Below, piece after piece: positions 8,850 through 17,217 of a stretch of DNA of 64,000 bases. The notes below the pieces were generated by a model. That model saw nothing but the letters and a program-made list of their open reading frames with translations. It was not told the origin of the DNA and did no database searches. Position 1 is the stretch's first letter; every line of letters starts with the position of its first letter. A program made the position numbers and the translations under genes. Source of the DNA: Pseudonocardia ammonioxydans (GTDB lineage Bacteria > Actinomycetota > Actinomycetes > Mycobacteriales > Pseudonocardiaceae); the NCBI RefSeq assembly GCF_900115005.1, contig NZ_FOUY01000012.1, positions 98,290 through 162,289 on the forward strand, read 5' to 3'.

Positions 8850-10160
8850 TCAGCCCGGTACCGGAGGCGTGGACGCTGCGCCGGTCGGCTCCGCCGCGGC
8901 GCGCACGGGGAGCAGGAGGGTCACGACCGAGCCGGGTGCGCCGACGGTCAGCCGGCCGCCCTCGCTCTCCGCGAGCCGCTGGGCCAGTGGGAGCCCCATC
9001 CCCGCGGAGTGCTCCGCGCCACGCATCGCGGTCGGCGGGATGCCCGGCCCCTCGTCGGCCACGTCGATCGCGAGCGCGTCCTCTCCGGCTTCGCGGGCCG
9101 ACACCGAGACCGCACCGGTGCCGTGCATGCACGCGTTGTCCAGCAGCACCGCGAGGATCTGTCGGACCGCCGCCGAGGAGGCATCCGGATTCGGGAGCCC
9201 CTGCGGCGGACGAGCAAGCAGGGACCGATCGTCACGGTCGAGCCGGGCCCCCCATTCCTCGACGCATTCGCCGAACAGCACACCGATGTCCGCCGGCTCG
9301 ACCGAGGCCGCCTGACGCTCACGCGCCAGGGCCAGCAGCTCGTCGATCGTGCGCTCGAGGCGGTCGATGGAGGCCAGTCCGTCCTCGACCGTGCCGAGGG
9401 TGAGTCGCTCCGGCCGTTCGACCGCGGCCTCCAGGCGCAGCCGGAGTCCGGCGAGCGGGGTCCGGAGCTGATGGGACGCCTCGGCGGAGAAGGCCCGCTC
9501 CCGGGCGAGCAGATCGTCGAGCCGGTGCGCGGTCCTGCTCAGTGCGGCACTCGCCCGGTCGGTCTCGGCGACGCCCGTCGACCGGGGCACGATCCCGAAG
9601 TCCCCGTCACCGAGTCGGTCGGCGTCGGCGACGAGCTGATCCAGTGGACGCGCGAGACGACCGGCCAGGCGCCGGGCGAGCAACCACGCCGAGAAGAGCA
9701 CCAACCCACCCAACGCGGCCATGCCCAGCCAGATCGGCAGCAACTGCCCGTACACCGACGACACCGGCACGACGGCCCGCACCACGCCGACGATGTCGTG
9801 GGTGTCGCTGACGGGAGCCACCGCGATCAGTTGGTCCGCAGGCCACGGGCCATCGGAGCCGTCCAGGACGTAGTCGACGGGGGCGTCACCCTCCGGCGGC
9901 CCGACCCCGAGGAGCCGCTCGCCGTCGTCGTCGTACAGGGCGACGGCCGCGTCGTCGGGTGCATCGGGCAGGCTCGTCGGGACCCGGTCGTGGGCCATGT
10001 CCTCCTGCACCGTACGGACGGCGAACACGGCGAGTCGTTCGAGCGATGCCTGCTCCTCGGAGACCGTCAACTGGGCGAGACCGGCGGCGAGCGGGATGCC
10101 GAACAGCACCACCGAGAACGCCGCCGCGATCAACGCGAGACCGACGATCCGTGACCTCAC
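8850..10160 (-). CDS. Two-component sensor histidine kinase
   Basis: 436 aa. Membrane segments near residues 8-30 and 140-165 enclose an extracytoplasmic sensor region of about 110 residues; a HAMP-like segment follows (LARPLDQLVADADRLGDGDF). The phospho-acceptor H-box is SHQLRTPL near residue 232, then a HATPase domain with the N-box LLDNACMHG, G1 DEGPGIP and G2 GMGLPLAQRLAE. The GTG start overlaps the stop of the response regulator (GTGA), so the pair is coupled. Its place directly upstream of the Pls-like synthetase and dioxygenase on the same strand suggests that it controls them; the signal is unknown. Confidence 0.9.
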   Translation of the reverse strand: MRSRIVGLALIAAAFSVVLFGIPLAAGLAQLTVSEEQASLERLAVFAVRTVQEDMAHDRVPTSLPDAPDDAAVALYDDDGERLLGVGPPEGDAPVDYVLDGSDGPWPADQLIAVAPVSDTHDIVGVVRAVVPVSSVYGQLLPIWLGMAALGGLVLFSAWLLARRLAGRLARPLDQLVADADRLGDGDFGIVPRSTGVAETDRASAALSRTAHRLDDLLARERAFSAEASHQLRTPLAGLRLRLEAAVERPERLTLGTVEDGLASIDRLERTIDELLALARERQAASVEPADIGVLFGECVEEWGARLDRDDRSLLARPPQGLPNPDASSAAVRQILAVLLDNACMHGTGAVSVSAREAGEDALAIDVADEGPGIPPTAMRGAEHSAGMGLPLAQRLAESEGGRLTVGAPGSVVTLLLPVRAAAEPTGAASTPPVPG

Positions 10161-10873
10161 CGCTCGGCCCCCGCGGCATCGGCGGGCGGCGGGTCGAGCC
10201 GGTATCCGTGCCCGCGCAGCGTCGTGATGGCCGGTACGCGGTGCGGGGCGAGGTCCGCCAGGCGCCTGCGCAGCGTCGCGATGTGCACGTCGAGTGTCTT
10301 CGTGGGGCCGAACCAGTGCTCGTCCCAGACATCGGCCATCAGGCGCTCCCGGCCGACCGCGGTCCCGGGTTCGCGGGCCAGCCGGACGAGCAGGTCGAAC
10401 TCCTTCGTACGCAGTGCGACCTCCTGGCCTGCGACGAACGTCCGGCGCCGGACCGTGTCCAGGCGCAGATCCCCGATCTCGATCACGGCAGCGGCCTCAC
10501 CGGCTGCAGACCGGCGCAGGTGTGCCCGGACTCGGGCGAGCAGCTCGGCGAGCCGGACGGGCTTGGTCAGATAGTCGTCGGCCCCGGCATCGAGCCCCAG
10601 CACGACGTCCATCTCCGCGGTGCGGGCCGTGAGGATCACGACGATCGTTGCCGGCAGCGCGGCCCGAACACGCCGGCAGACGTCGATACCGTCGAGGTCG
10701 GGCAACCCGAGATCGAGCAGCACCAGGTCGAAGGCCGTGTCCGTGACAGCCGACAGGGCCCCGGAGGCGTTCCTCACCCAGCGTGCGTCGTGACCCTCGT
10801 CGACCAGGATCGTCTGCAGCACGTCCCCGATCGTGGCGTCGTCCTCGACGACCAGCACCCGACTCGCGGTCAT
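10157..10873 (-). CDS. OmpR/PhoB-family response regulator
   Basis: 238 aa. Receiver domain at residues 1-120 with the acidic pocket VVEDD, phospho-acceptor Asp in LVLLDLGLPDLDG (near 53) and the conserved Lys in DYLTKPV. A winged-helix DNA-binding domain follows at about 140-230 (LRTKEFDLLVRLAREPG, TLDVHIATLRRRL, GHGYRL). The ATG at 10873 is preceded by GGAGGG at ideal spacing. First gene of the RR-kinase pair. Confidence 0.92.
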   Translation of the reverse strand: MTASRVLVVEDDATIGDVLQTILVDEGHDARWVRNASGALSAVTDTAFDLVLLDLGLPDLDGIDVCRRVRAALPATIVVILTARTAEMDVVLGLDAGADDYLTKPVRLAELLARVRAHLRRSAAGEAAAVIEIGDLRLDTVRRRTFVAGQEVALRTKEFDLLVRLAREPGTAVGRERLMADVWDEHWFGPTKTLDVHIATLRRRLADLAPHRVPAITTLRGHGYRLDPPPADAAGAER

Positions 10874-11114
10874 CGTTCCCTCCGTCCTGCCCCTCCCGGC
10901 GCCGGCCCCGCCGGCCGGCCGGATCGCGGTGGCCGGCCTCCGGCCGGGCACTCCCCCGCCAGGTCGTGTCGCAGGTCCGCACTCCGGCGGCGACCCACGA
11001 CGACGTAGTCGGCTGCGGGCCCGTCGATGTCACCTCGCGCAGCGCCGCTCCCCGGCCGGCATCGGGCGCGGACCCGAATGTCGATCACCGGTGGGTCCGC
11101 GGCGGACGACGACG

Positions 11115-11120
11115 TAGGTT
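11115..11120 (+). promoter_or_regulatory. -10 element TAGGTT of a probable leaderless gene
   Basis: TAGGTT ends exactly 7 nt before the ATG at 11128 and no Shine-Dalgarno is present. This is the geometry of actinobacterial leaderless transcripts and recurs elsewhere in the window. Confidence 0.55.
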
Positions 11121-11127
11121 GTGCCCC

Positions 11128-12270
11128 ATGTCGTCCGCTCCGAAGCGCCGGCGCCTGCTGCGCGGTGCACTGCTCGGCGCCGCGGGCCTGGCCGTCCCGC
11201 TGGGCCTCGGCATCGCCGGCTACCTCCACCGCAACGCGACCGGGCTGGGGAAAGGCCTGGCGGACGTGGCCGCCGCGGGCATCACCGAGAAGCAGGCCAC
11301 GGTCGACGGCCACGTCCTGAACTACGCCGAGGGCCCGCGGAACGGCCCTCCCCTGCTGCTCGTCCACGGCCAGGCCACCCGGTGGCAGGACCACATGCTC
11401 GTCCTGCCCGAACTGGCGGCCAGACACCACGTGGTCGCCGTCGACATCCCCGGCCACGGTGGTTCCGACCGGCTCGCCCCCGAGGAGTACACCAACGCCC
11501 GGGTCGGGGCCCTGCTCGCCCGGTTCGTCGCCGAGGTCGTCGGCGAGCCGGTGATCCTCTCCGGCCACTCCTCCGGCGGGCTGCTGGCGCTGTGGATCGC
11601 CGCCGAACGACCCGAGTGGGTGTGCGGGCTGCTGCTCGAGGACCCGCCGCTGTTCTCGTCGGAGATGCCACGCCTGCCGCACACCACCGGAGGCATCTCG
11701 CTGGTGCTGGCCGAGCGGCACCGGGCCACCGGCGCACCGGCGACCGAGTTCCAGCGGTACTTCGTCGAGCACGGCAACTACTTCGAGTTCTTCGGCCCCC
11801 TCCAGGGCGCGCTGCGCGCGTCGGCGCTGAGGTGGATCGACGCCCACCCCGGCCGGCCACTGCACCTGGGCTACCTGCCCCCGCTGGTCAGCGTCTTCTT
11901 CCAGGGCCTGGTGCACTACGACACCGCCTTCGGCGCCGCCTGGGTCCACGGCGAGCCCGGCTGGTACGCCGGCTTCGACACCGAGGCCGCACTCGCCGCC
12001 GTCGACGTCCCCACCACCGTGATCCACACCAACTACGTCGAGGCCACCAGAGGGGCGGCCTACAGCGACGACGGCATCCTGCTGGCCGCCATGGACCAGG
12101 CCGACCTCGACCGGGCGCTGCGCCTGCTCCCCGACGGCACAGAGACGACCCAGCTCCGGTCCGGGCACCTCGTCCACTTCGAACGTCCGAAGGAGTTCCT
12201 CGCCGCCGTCGACGGTCTCGCCGGCCGGGTGCGGGCCCGGCAGGGAGCGAGGTGGCCGGGCGAGGCGTGA
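11128..12270 (+). CDS. Alpha/beta hydrolase, probably exported or membrane-anchored
   Basis: 380 aa. An Arg-rich N-terminus and a hydrophobic segment (GALLGAAGLAVPLGLGIAGYL, residues 13-33) suggest a signal anchor. The alpha/beta hydrolase fold shows the oxyanion region LLLVHGQATRW, the nucleophile elbow GHSSGG with catalytic Ser near residue 145, and the catalytic His in RSGHLVHFERP near 345. Substrate cannot be read from sequence. Its TGA overlaps or nearly touches the start of the DUF218 gene, so they form an operon. Confidence 0.85.
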   Translation: MSSAPKRRRLLRGALLGAAGLAVPLGLGIAGYLHRNATGLGKGLADVAAAGITEKQATVDGHVLNYAEGPRNGPPLLLVHGQATRWQDHMLVLPELAARHHVVAVDIPGHGGSDRLAPEEYTNARVGALLARFVAEVVGEPVILSGHSSGGLLALWIAAERPEWVCGLLLEDPPLFSSEMPRLPHTTGGISLVLAERHRATGAPATEFQRYFVEHGNYFEFFGPLQGALRASALRWIDAHPGRPLHLGYLPPLVSVFFQGLVHYDTAFGAAWVHGEPGWYAGFDTEAALAAVDVPTTVIHTNYVEATRGAAYSDDGILLAAMDQADLDRALRLLPDGTETTQLRSGHLVHFERPKEFLAAVDGLAGRVRARQGARWPGEA

Positions 12271-12272
12271 CC

Positions 12273-13310
12273 ATGCTGCCCGCAGTCGCGACGGCCCTGT
12301 TCCTGCTGGCCGTCCTCGTCGTTCCCCTGGCCCTCGCCGCGCTGGTCTGCGTGATCGCTCACCGGCGTGTCCGGCGGGAGCCGAGGCGGCTGAGCAACGC
12401 CTACTGGCTGCTCGCCGCGGCCCTGCTCGCCGGCAATGCGGTCAGCATGCTCGGCTTCACCGGCGCCAACCCGGTGCTGGGTGTGGCCGTGGTGGTGGCC
12501 GTGCTCTCCCCGCTGTTGGCGGTCGTGTTCGCGGTGTTCCTGATACTCAACGGGGCGGTGATGCTGCGCCGCGAACGGGTGAGCCTGGGCAACTCGCTGT
12601 CCCTGCTCACCGGCCTGTTGATCATCGGACTGCTGGTGGCGGGCGTCCCCGTCCTGCTCGGCGGTTCCCTGCCGGTGCGGGCGCTCTGGCTCGCCTGCGC
12701 GCTCGCCGCAGTCGTCCTCGCGTTCCAGTTCGCCGCGTTCCTGGGCTACTCGCAGCTGTACCGCAGGCTCGTGCGGGACCGGCCGGCCGACTGGGTCGTG
12801 GTGCTCGGCGCCGGGTTGCACGGCAGCGAGGTGCCGCCGCTGCTGGCGTCGCGGATCCGGACCGGGATGACGGAGTGCGCCCGGCGGGGCGCCCGGCTGC
12901 TCGTGCTCTCCGGCGGGCAGGGCCCCGACGAGCAGCTCTCGGAGGCCGAGGCCATGAGCCGCTGGGCGGCGCGGCACGGCGCCGACCCCGGCGTGCTGCG
13001 CACCGAGACGGCGTCGCGCAACACCGAGCAGAACCTGCGGTTCAGCGACACGCTGGTGCGGGCCGAGGGCACCCCGGGCCCGGGACTGATCGTCACCAGC
13101 AACTACCACGTGTTCCGGGCCGCGTCACTGGCGCGCCGGCTCGGGGTCGACGCGCAGGCCGTCGGCGCCCCGACCGCCGGCTACTACTGGCCCAGCGCCG
13201 TGCTCCGGGAGTACGTCGCGATCCTGCGCGAGCACCGTGCGGCGAACGCCGCGCTGCTGCTGGTCCTCGCTCTGGCACCGCCGATCGTGCTGCTGCTGGT
13301 GGGGACGTAG
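12273..13310 (+). CDS. YdcF/SanA-type DUF218 membrane protein
   Basis: 345 aa. The N-terminal half holds about five to six membrane segments (residues 5-160), the C-terminal half a DUF218 domain: DWVVVLGAGLHGSEVPPLLASRI, LLVLSGGQGPDEQLSEAEAM, TASRNTEQNLRFS and VTSNYHVFRA. Such proteins are linked to cell-envelope homeostasis, with no firm reaction. The ATG at 12273 has GAGG seven bases upstream; a GTG at 12267 overlapping the preceding stop (GTGA) is the alternative. A second DUF218 protein lies at 24723-25430. Confidence 0.85.
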   Translation: MLPAVATALFLLAVLVVPLALAALVCVIAHRRVRREPRRLSNAYWLLAAALLAGNAVSMLGFTGANPVLGVAVVVAVLSPLLAVVFAVFLILNGAVMLRRERVSLGNSLSLLTGLLIIGLLVAGVPVLLGGSLPVRALWLACALAAVVLAFQFAAFLGYSQLYRRLVRDRPADWVVVLGAGLHGSEVPPLLASRIRTGMTECARRGARLLVLSGGQGPDEQLSEAEAMSRWAARHGADPGVLRTETASRNTEQNLRFSDTLVRAEGTPGPGLIVTSNYHVFRAASLARRLGVDAQAVGAPTAGYYWPSAVLREYVAILREHRAANAALLLVLALAPPIVLLLVGT

Positions 13311-13313
13311 GAC

Positions 13314-13350
13314 GCCTGCCCGGCGCCCCACCGCCTCGCCCCGGGCAGGC
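13314..13350 (+). terminator. Stem-loop after the DUF218 gene
   Basis: A perfect 10-bp stem (GCCTGCCCGG with CCGGGCAGGC) with a 17-nt loop begins four bases after the stop codon. There is no T-tract, as is usual in high-GC actinobacteria. Its right arm touches the palindromic operator. Confidence 0.5.
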
Positions 13351-13376
13351 AAGTCTTCAGACGTCTGTAGACTTGC
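13349..13376. promoter_or_regulatory. 28-bp palindromic operator upstream of the ABC ATPase-GntR pair
   Basis: GCAAGTCT-T-CAGACGTCTG-T-AGACTTGC is a nearly perfect inverted repeat with a fully palindromic 10-bp core and one mismatched pair. It ends 43 bp before the GTG of the ABC ATPase gene. A GntR/FCD regulator encoded in the same unit is the obvious candidate to bind it (autoregulation, inferred). Confidence 0.75.
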
Positions 13377-13419
13377 CGGCCGTGCACCCGTCCACGGGCG
13401 CGACGGAGAGGAGAAGTGC

Positions 13420-14244
13420 GTGACAGAGCCGGGCAGCCCCGTCGAGGAGGTACTGGACGTCCGCGAGGTCGACATCACCCGCGCGGGATCCGTCCTTCTC
13501 TCGGCGGTCTCGCTGAGGATCCGCGCGGGCGAGCACTGGGCCCTCCTCGGGCCCAACGGCGCAGGCAAGAGCACCCTCCTGTCGCTGGCCGGCGCCCGCG
13601 TCCACCCCAGCCGGGGTGAGGTCCACGTCCTCGGGCACCGCCTCGGCCGCGTCGACATGCGGAGCCTGCGCACCCGGCTCGGCCACGTCGACCCCCGGCA
13701 CCAGGTCCAGCGCCCCCTGCCGCTGCGCGACGTCATCCTGTCCGGGTTGGACAACACTCCCGAGCCGGACCCGCGGCGGGTGCTGTCGGACGACCAGCTG
13801 AGCCGGGTCGAGACCCTGGCCGCCTCGGTCGACCTGGGACATCGGCTCGACCGGACGTGGACGCAGTCCTCGCAGGGCGAACGGACGCGCGCACTGATCG
13901 CCCGGGCGCTCGTGCCGCAGCCCCAACTGCTGCTGCTCGACGAGCCGGCGACCGGGCTGGACCTCGCGGGACGGGAGCAGCTGCTCTCCGGACTGGCGCG
14001 GGTCGCGTCCACGACGCCGGGCCTGGCGAGCATCACGGTGACCCACCACCTCGAGGACCTGCCGCCGCACACCAGCCACGCCCTGCTGCTGAAGCAGGGG
14101 CGCGTGCTCTGCGCAGGACCGGTCGACGACGTCCTCGACTCGGAGAGCGTCAGCGACTGCTTCGACCTCCCCGTCTCGCTCAGCCGGGTGGACGGGCGCT
14201 GGCTCGCCCGCTCGCGATCCGCCGACGCCGCCCTCGCGCGGTGA
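13420..14244 (+). CDS. ABC transporter ATP-binding protein (orphan)
   Basis: 274 aa. Walker A GPNGAGKST (near residue 45), an ABC signature in the degenerate form SSQGERTRALIARAL (near 150), Walker B LLLLDEPATG (near 170) and H-loop TVTHH (near 207). The signature starts SSQGE instead of LSGGQ. GTG start with GGAGAGGAG upstream. No permease gene is adjacent; it is followed after 37 bp by a GntR regulator. It resembles the ATPases of iron or molybdate-like systems (ModF type) but substrate is not readable. Preceded by the palindrome at 13349-13376. Confidence 0.85.
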   Translation: MTEPGSPVEEVLDVREVDITRAGSVLLSAVSLRIRAGEHWALLGPNGAGKSTLLSLAGARVHPSRGEVHVLGHRLGRVDMRSLRTRLGHVDPRHQVQRPLPLRDVILSGLDNTPEPDPRRVLSDDQLSRVETLAASVDLGHRLDRTWTQSSQGERTRALIARALVPQPQLLLLDEPATGLDLAGREQLLSGLARVASTTPGLASITVTHHLEDLPPHTSHALLLKQGRVLCAGPVDDVLDSESVSDCFDLPVSLSRVDGRWLARSRSADAALAR

Positions 14245-14281
14245 GCCCCTTCCCCGGCGTCCGCACGTCGAGAGGAACCCC

Positions 14282-14962
14282 ATGACCCCGTGGCCGAAGC
14301 TGGAGCGCGGCCCGCTCGTGCCGCAGGTCGAGGCGATGCTGCGGGAACGGCTCCGCTCGGGGGAATGGCCGGCCGGCACGAAGATCCCCAGCGAGGCGAC
14401 GCTCGCGAGCCAGATCGCGGTCGGACGGTCCTCGATCCGGGAGGCCGTCCTGCTGCTGTGCCGGGACGGCCTGCTGGAGGCCCGCCACGGCTCCGGGACG
14501 TTCGTCACCGGCGCCGAGCGGACGGTGGAGGACGTCGCCGGGCTCATGCGGCGGGCCCGGCTGCTGGAGGTGTACGAGGTGCGGCGCTCGCTGGAGGTCG
14601 AGGCGGCCCGGCTCGCCGCACACCGGGCCCCGGCCGAGTCGCTCGGCGCGTTGCGTGCCCTGCTCGACCGGCGACGCTCGCTCGGCGACGATCCGGCCCG
14701 CTTCGTCGCGGTCGACCTCGACTTCCACGACGCGGTCGTCGGACTGTCCGGCAACGTCATCCTGTCCGAGCTGTTCACCCACGCCCGGCCGGTCATCGAG
14801 AACGCCCTGGTCGACAGGATCACCCACGACGGCCCCCTGATCGACACCGCCGACGCGCACGACGCCCTCGTCGACGCCCTCGAGCGCCACGACGAGGAGG
14901 CGGCGATCGCTGCCACCGTCGCGAACCTCGAGGAGACGATTCGTGCGCTGCGCGCGGAGTAG
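14282..14962 (+). CDS. GntR-family transcriptional regulator, FCD (FadR-type) subfamily
   Basis: 226 aa. N-terminal winged helix at residues 10-75 (LRSGEWPAGTKIPSEATLA, GRSSIREAVLLLCRDGLL, GSGTFV) and a C-terminal FCD effector domain with its metal-site residues in DLDFHDAV and ADAHDALVDALERHD. Likely binds a carboxylic-acid ligand and represses its own unit through the palindrome upstream of the ABC ATPase gene (inferred). A GAGAGGAAC sequence precedes the ATG. Confidence 0.9.
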   Translation: MTPWPKLERGPLVPQVEAMLRERLRSGEWPAGTKIPSEATLASQIAVGRSSIREAVLLLCRDGLLEARHGSGTFVTGAERTVEDVAGLMRRARLLEVYEVRRSLEVEAARLAAHRAPAESLGALRALLDRRRSLGDDPARFVAVDLDFHDAVVGLSGNVILSELFTHARPVIENALVDRITHDGPLIDTADAHDALVDALERHDEEAAIAATVANLEETIRALRAE

Positions 14963-15032
14963 CGCTCCGTCCTTCATGGACCTCTTGCCCCGGGGGCCAG
15001 GAGCTGACCGGCTCCGGGGACCGGGCACCGCG

Positions 15033-15555
15033 TCAGCAGTCGCTCCTGGGGACCAGACCCTGCTCACACGCGAACTGCATCTGGATCTCACCGCTGGTCG
15101 GAGCACGGCCCGCGAGCGTGCCCGGATCCAGATACGCCCTGATAGGCGGCGCACGACGGGTCGAACCGGCCGGCGGCCATCGCCCGTTGCGCGCAGTCAC
15201 CGTCGGACTGCTTCGTCCCTTGCCGGCCTGGCGCCTCCGCTGCGGACCACGGGGCCTGGCCCTGCCTGGCTGCCTCCTGGGTCTGCGCCTTCTCTTCGGC
15301 CGCCTTCTTCTCCATCTCCGCGACACGGTCCCGCTGCCTGCGCGTCGCCTCGCTCGCCCCGTCCACCGCAACGCTCAGGCCGGACGAGCCTGCCTCGATG
15401 CGGGGCAGCAGACCAGCTGCGGGAGCAGGCCGACCGCCTGCCGACGAGGACGCCGGCTCGAGGATGACTCGCTCCGCGCCCGACGCAGCGGTGCACGCGG
15501 CGGTGGCGAAGGTAGCGGCGATGACGCAGGCGAGGGCGTAGCGGCCGATCCTCAT
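15033..15555 (-). pseudogene. Small Cys-containing lipoprotein gene with a 1-nt frameshift near 15132-15145
   Basis: The first frame, from ATG 15555, gives a lipoprotein signal (ALACVIAATFATAAC, lipobox TAAC), a coiled-coil-like RRQRDRVAEMEKKAAEEKAQ segment and then RFDPSCAAYQG. The coherent continuation YLDPGTLAGRAPTSGE...FACEQGLVPRSDC lies in the next frame and ends at 15033, whereas the original frame runs on into unrelated residues to a stop at 15088. Removing one G from the GGG run at 15137-15139 would join the two. This is either a real inactivating indel or a sequence error. Without the fusion the product loses its last cysteines. Confidence 0.65.
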
Positions 15556-15759
15556 CGTTGTCCCTCACCTTCGTGGCAGTGGGCCCCATGATCCGGGGTT
15601 CTGGCGATTGTGTCGCGAATGACGCAACGATGGTTACTACGTCCGCCACACCGTCATCACTTCCGATGATCACGGCGGGGCGGCTGAAGGGCTTCCACAG
15701 ATCTGATGATCCGGTGTCGCTAACTGCAACACCCCATCGCACCGCACGACGTAGGCGTT

Positions 15760-16449
15760 GTGACAACCTCGCAGACCCCGCAGGGTTCTTCCCAGAACAC
15801 TCCGCCCGGCCAGTACCCGCAGCAGGGCCAGATTCCGCAGCAATGGGGCTCGCCGCCCGCGAACTGGGCACAGCACCCACCGCAGCCCCCGGCTCCGAAA
15901 CGACGGCGGAAGTGGCCCTTCATCGTCGGCGGCGCCGCCGCGCTGATCGTCGTCGCCGCCGCACTGGGTGGCAACGATCAGGGGACGGAGTCCCCGACCG
16001 CAGCAGCGCCGACCTATGCGCCCGCCGTCGTTCCGCCCACACCGATCGCCGCTCCGCCCACGACCGCAGTTCTCCCGGCCCCGGTGCCTGCACCGAACAA
16101 CACGGCGTCCACACCCGAAACGTTCGCTGTCGCCCCGCCGGAGCCGTCGACACCCGCGCTGTCGGTGAGTCGGCAGAACGCGGTCGAGTCGGCCGAGAGC
16201 TACCTCGACTACAGCGCGTTCTCCCGGCAGGGCCTGATCGACCAGCTCGAGTTCGAGGACTTCTCCACCGCCGACGCCACGTACGCCGTCGACCACGTGA
16301 CCGTCGACTGGAACGAGCAGGCCGCGAAGTCCGCGAAGAGCTACATGGACTACAGCTCGTTCTCCCGCGGAAGCCTCATCGACCAACTCGAGTTCGAGGG
16401 TTTCACGGCCGCGCAGGCCAGGCACGGCGCTGACTCGGTCGGGCTCTGA
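15760..16449 (+). CDS. Single-pass membrane protein with two Ltp repeats
   Basis: 229 aa. Pro/Gln-rich N-terminus (residues 1-45), basic PKRRRK, one membrane segment WPFIVGGAAALIVVAAALGG (about 50-69), a Pro/Ala/Thr linker, then two tandem copies of the Ltp-type motif: NAVESAESYLDYSAFSRQGLIDQ and AAKSAKSYMDYSSFSRGSLIDQ, each followed by LEFExFxxAxA. Ltp repeats are known from cell-surface lipoproteins, including a phage superinfection-exclusion protein; here a membrane anchor replaces the lipobox. GTG start; no strong ribosome binding site. Divergent from the lipoprotein gene. Confidence 0.85.
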   Translation: MTTSQTPQGSSQNTPPGQYPQQGQIPQQWGSPPANWAQHPPQPPAPKRRRKWPFIVGGAAALIVVAAALGGNDQGTESPTAAAPTYAPAVVPPTPIAAPPTTAVLPAPVPAPNNTASTPETFAVAPPEPSTPALSVSRQNAVESAESYLDYSAFSRQGLIDQLEFEDFSTADATYAVDHVTVDWNEQAAKSAKSYMDYSSFSRGSLIDQLEFEGFTAAQARHGADSVGL

Positions 16450-16731
16450 CTCCCTGCCGACCCGGTCTGTACCGCCGCCCGACGTTGTCATGCCCCACCG
16501 CGGTCACGCAGGGAGACGAGGCCCCGCCACCCCGCCATAGGCTGTGGGGCTCGTCTGTTGCGCAACTCCACCCTGGGCTGCGGCGACCACGGCGGTGCGT
16601 CGAAGCTCTACGGGAGCCTCGCCCCGCTGGAGGCATTCGGAAGCATCTCGACCGCGACACCCATCAGTGTGCATCTCTAGAGGGTCGATCTTGGTCAACG
16701 CTACGTCATGAGCCTCTGACCTGGGAATGTG
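16450..16731. other. Intergenic region without recognised features
   Basis: About 280 bp between the Ltp-repeat gene and the tRNA. No frame with convincing coding character, riboswitch or repeat was seen on either strand. Confidence 0.4.
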
Positions 16732-16803
16732 CTCCTCCGACTGGACTCGAACCAGTAACCGCCCGATTAACAGTCGGGTGCTCTGCCATTGAGCTACGGA
16801 GGA
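16732..16803 (-). tRNA. tRNA-Asn (GTT)
   Basis: Minus-strand cloverleaf: acceptor TCCTCCG pairs with CGGAGGA, D arm GCTC/GAGC, anticodon stem CCCGA/TCGGG with loop CTGTTAA (anticodon GTT), T arm ACTGG-TTCGAGT-CCAGT, discriminator G. The 3' CCA is not fully encoded. Confidence 0.95.
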
Positions 16804-16978
16804 CCGTTCTCGCCGCCCGAACCGCTGTCCCGGCGACACGGAGAACTCTACAACACCCCCATCGGCCGCCCGTGCACCCCCCGTTCGGGCGTCGTTACCG
16901 CAGGTCGGCCCTGGTTCCGGGTGCCGGACGACGCGGCCCGGCCGCCCGGTACGGTCGGCAGCCAGGGAGGTGAGGGGA

Positions 16979-17179
16979 ATGGTCAGGTTCCTCGTGGGAG
17001 TCGCCGTCGGGTACGTCCTCGGCACCCGGGCCGGGCACGAGCGGTACGAGCAGCTCGTGCGCGCCTACCACCGGGCCGCGGACCACCCCGCGGTGCAGGG
17101 CGCGGCGGGCGTTGCGCAGGCCGGTGTCGAGAACGTCATCGGCAAGGTGCGCGGCGAGCGCGGCAGCGGCGACGCCTGA
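16979..17179 (+). CDS. Small membrane-associated protein, YtxH-like
   Basis: 66 aa. MVRFLVGVAVGYVLGTRAGHERYEQL is the typical glycine-zipper-like membrane start of small actinobacterial proteins related to YtxH, followed by an amphipathic Ala/Val-rich helix. ATG at 16979 chosen because AGGGAGGTGA ends about six bases upstream. Function unknown. Confidence 0.75.
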   Translation: MVRFLVGVAVGYVLGTRAGHERYEQLVRAYHRAADHPAVQGAAGVAQAGVENVIGKVRGERGSGDA

Positions 17180-17185
17180 CGCGAC

Positions 17186-17203
17186 CGCCCCGCTCCCGGG
17201 GCG
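17186..17203. terminator. Short GC stem-loop between convergent genes
   Basis: CGCCCCG-CTCC-CGGGGCG forms a perfect 7-bp stem seven bases after the small YtxH-like gene and 14 bases beyond the end of tam, so it could stop both. Confidence 0.45.
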
Positions 17204-17217
17204 TCCGGGGAGCCGGG

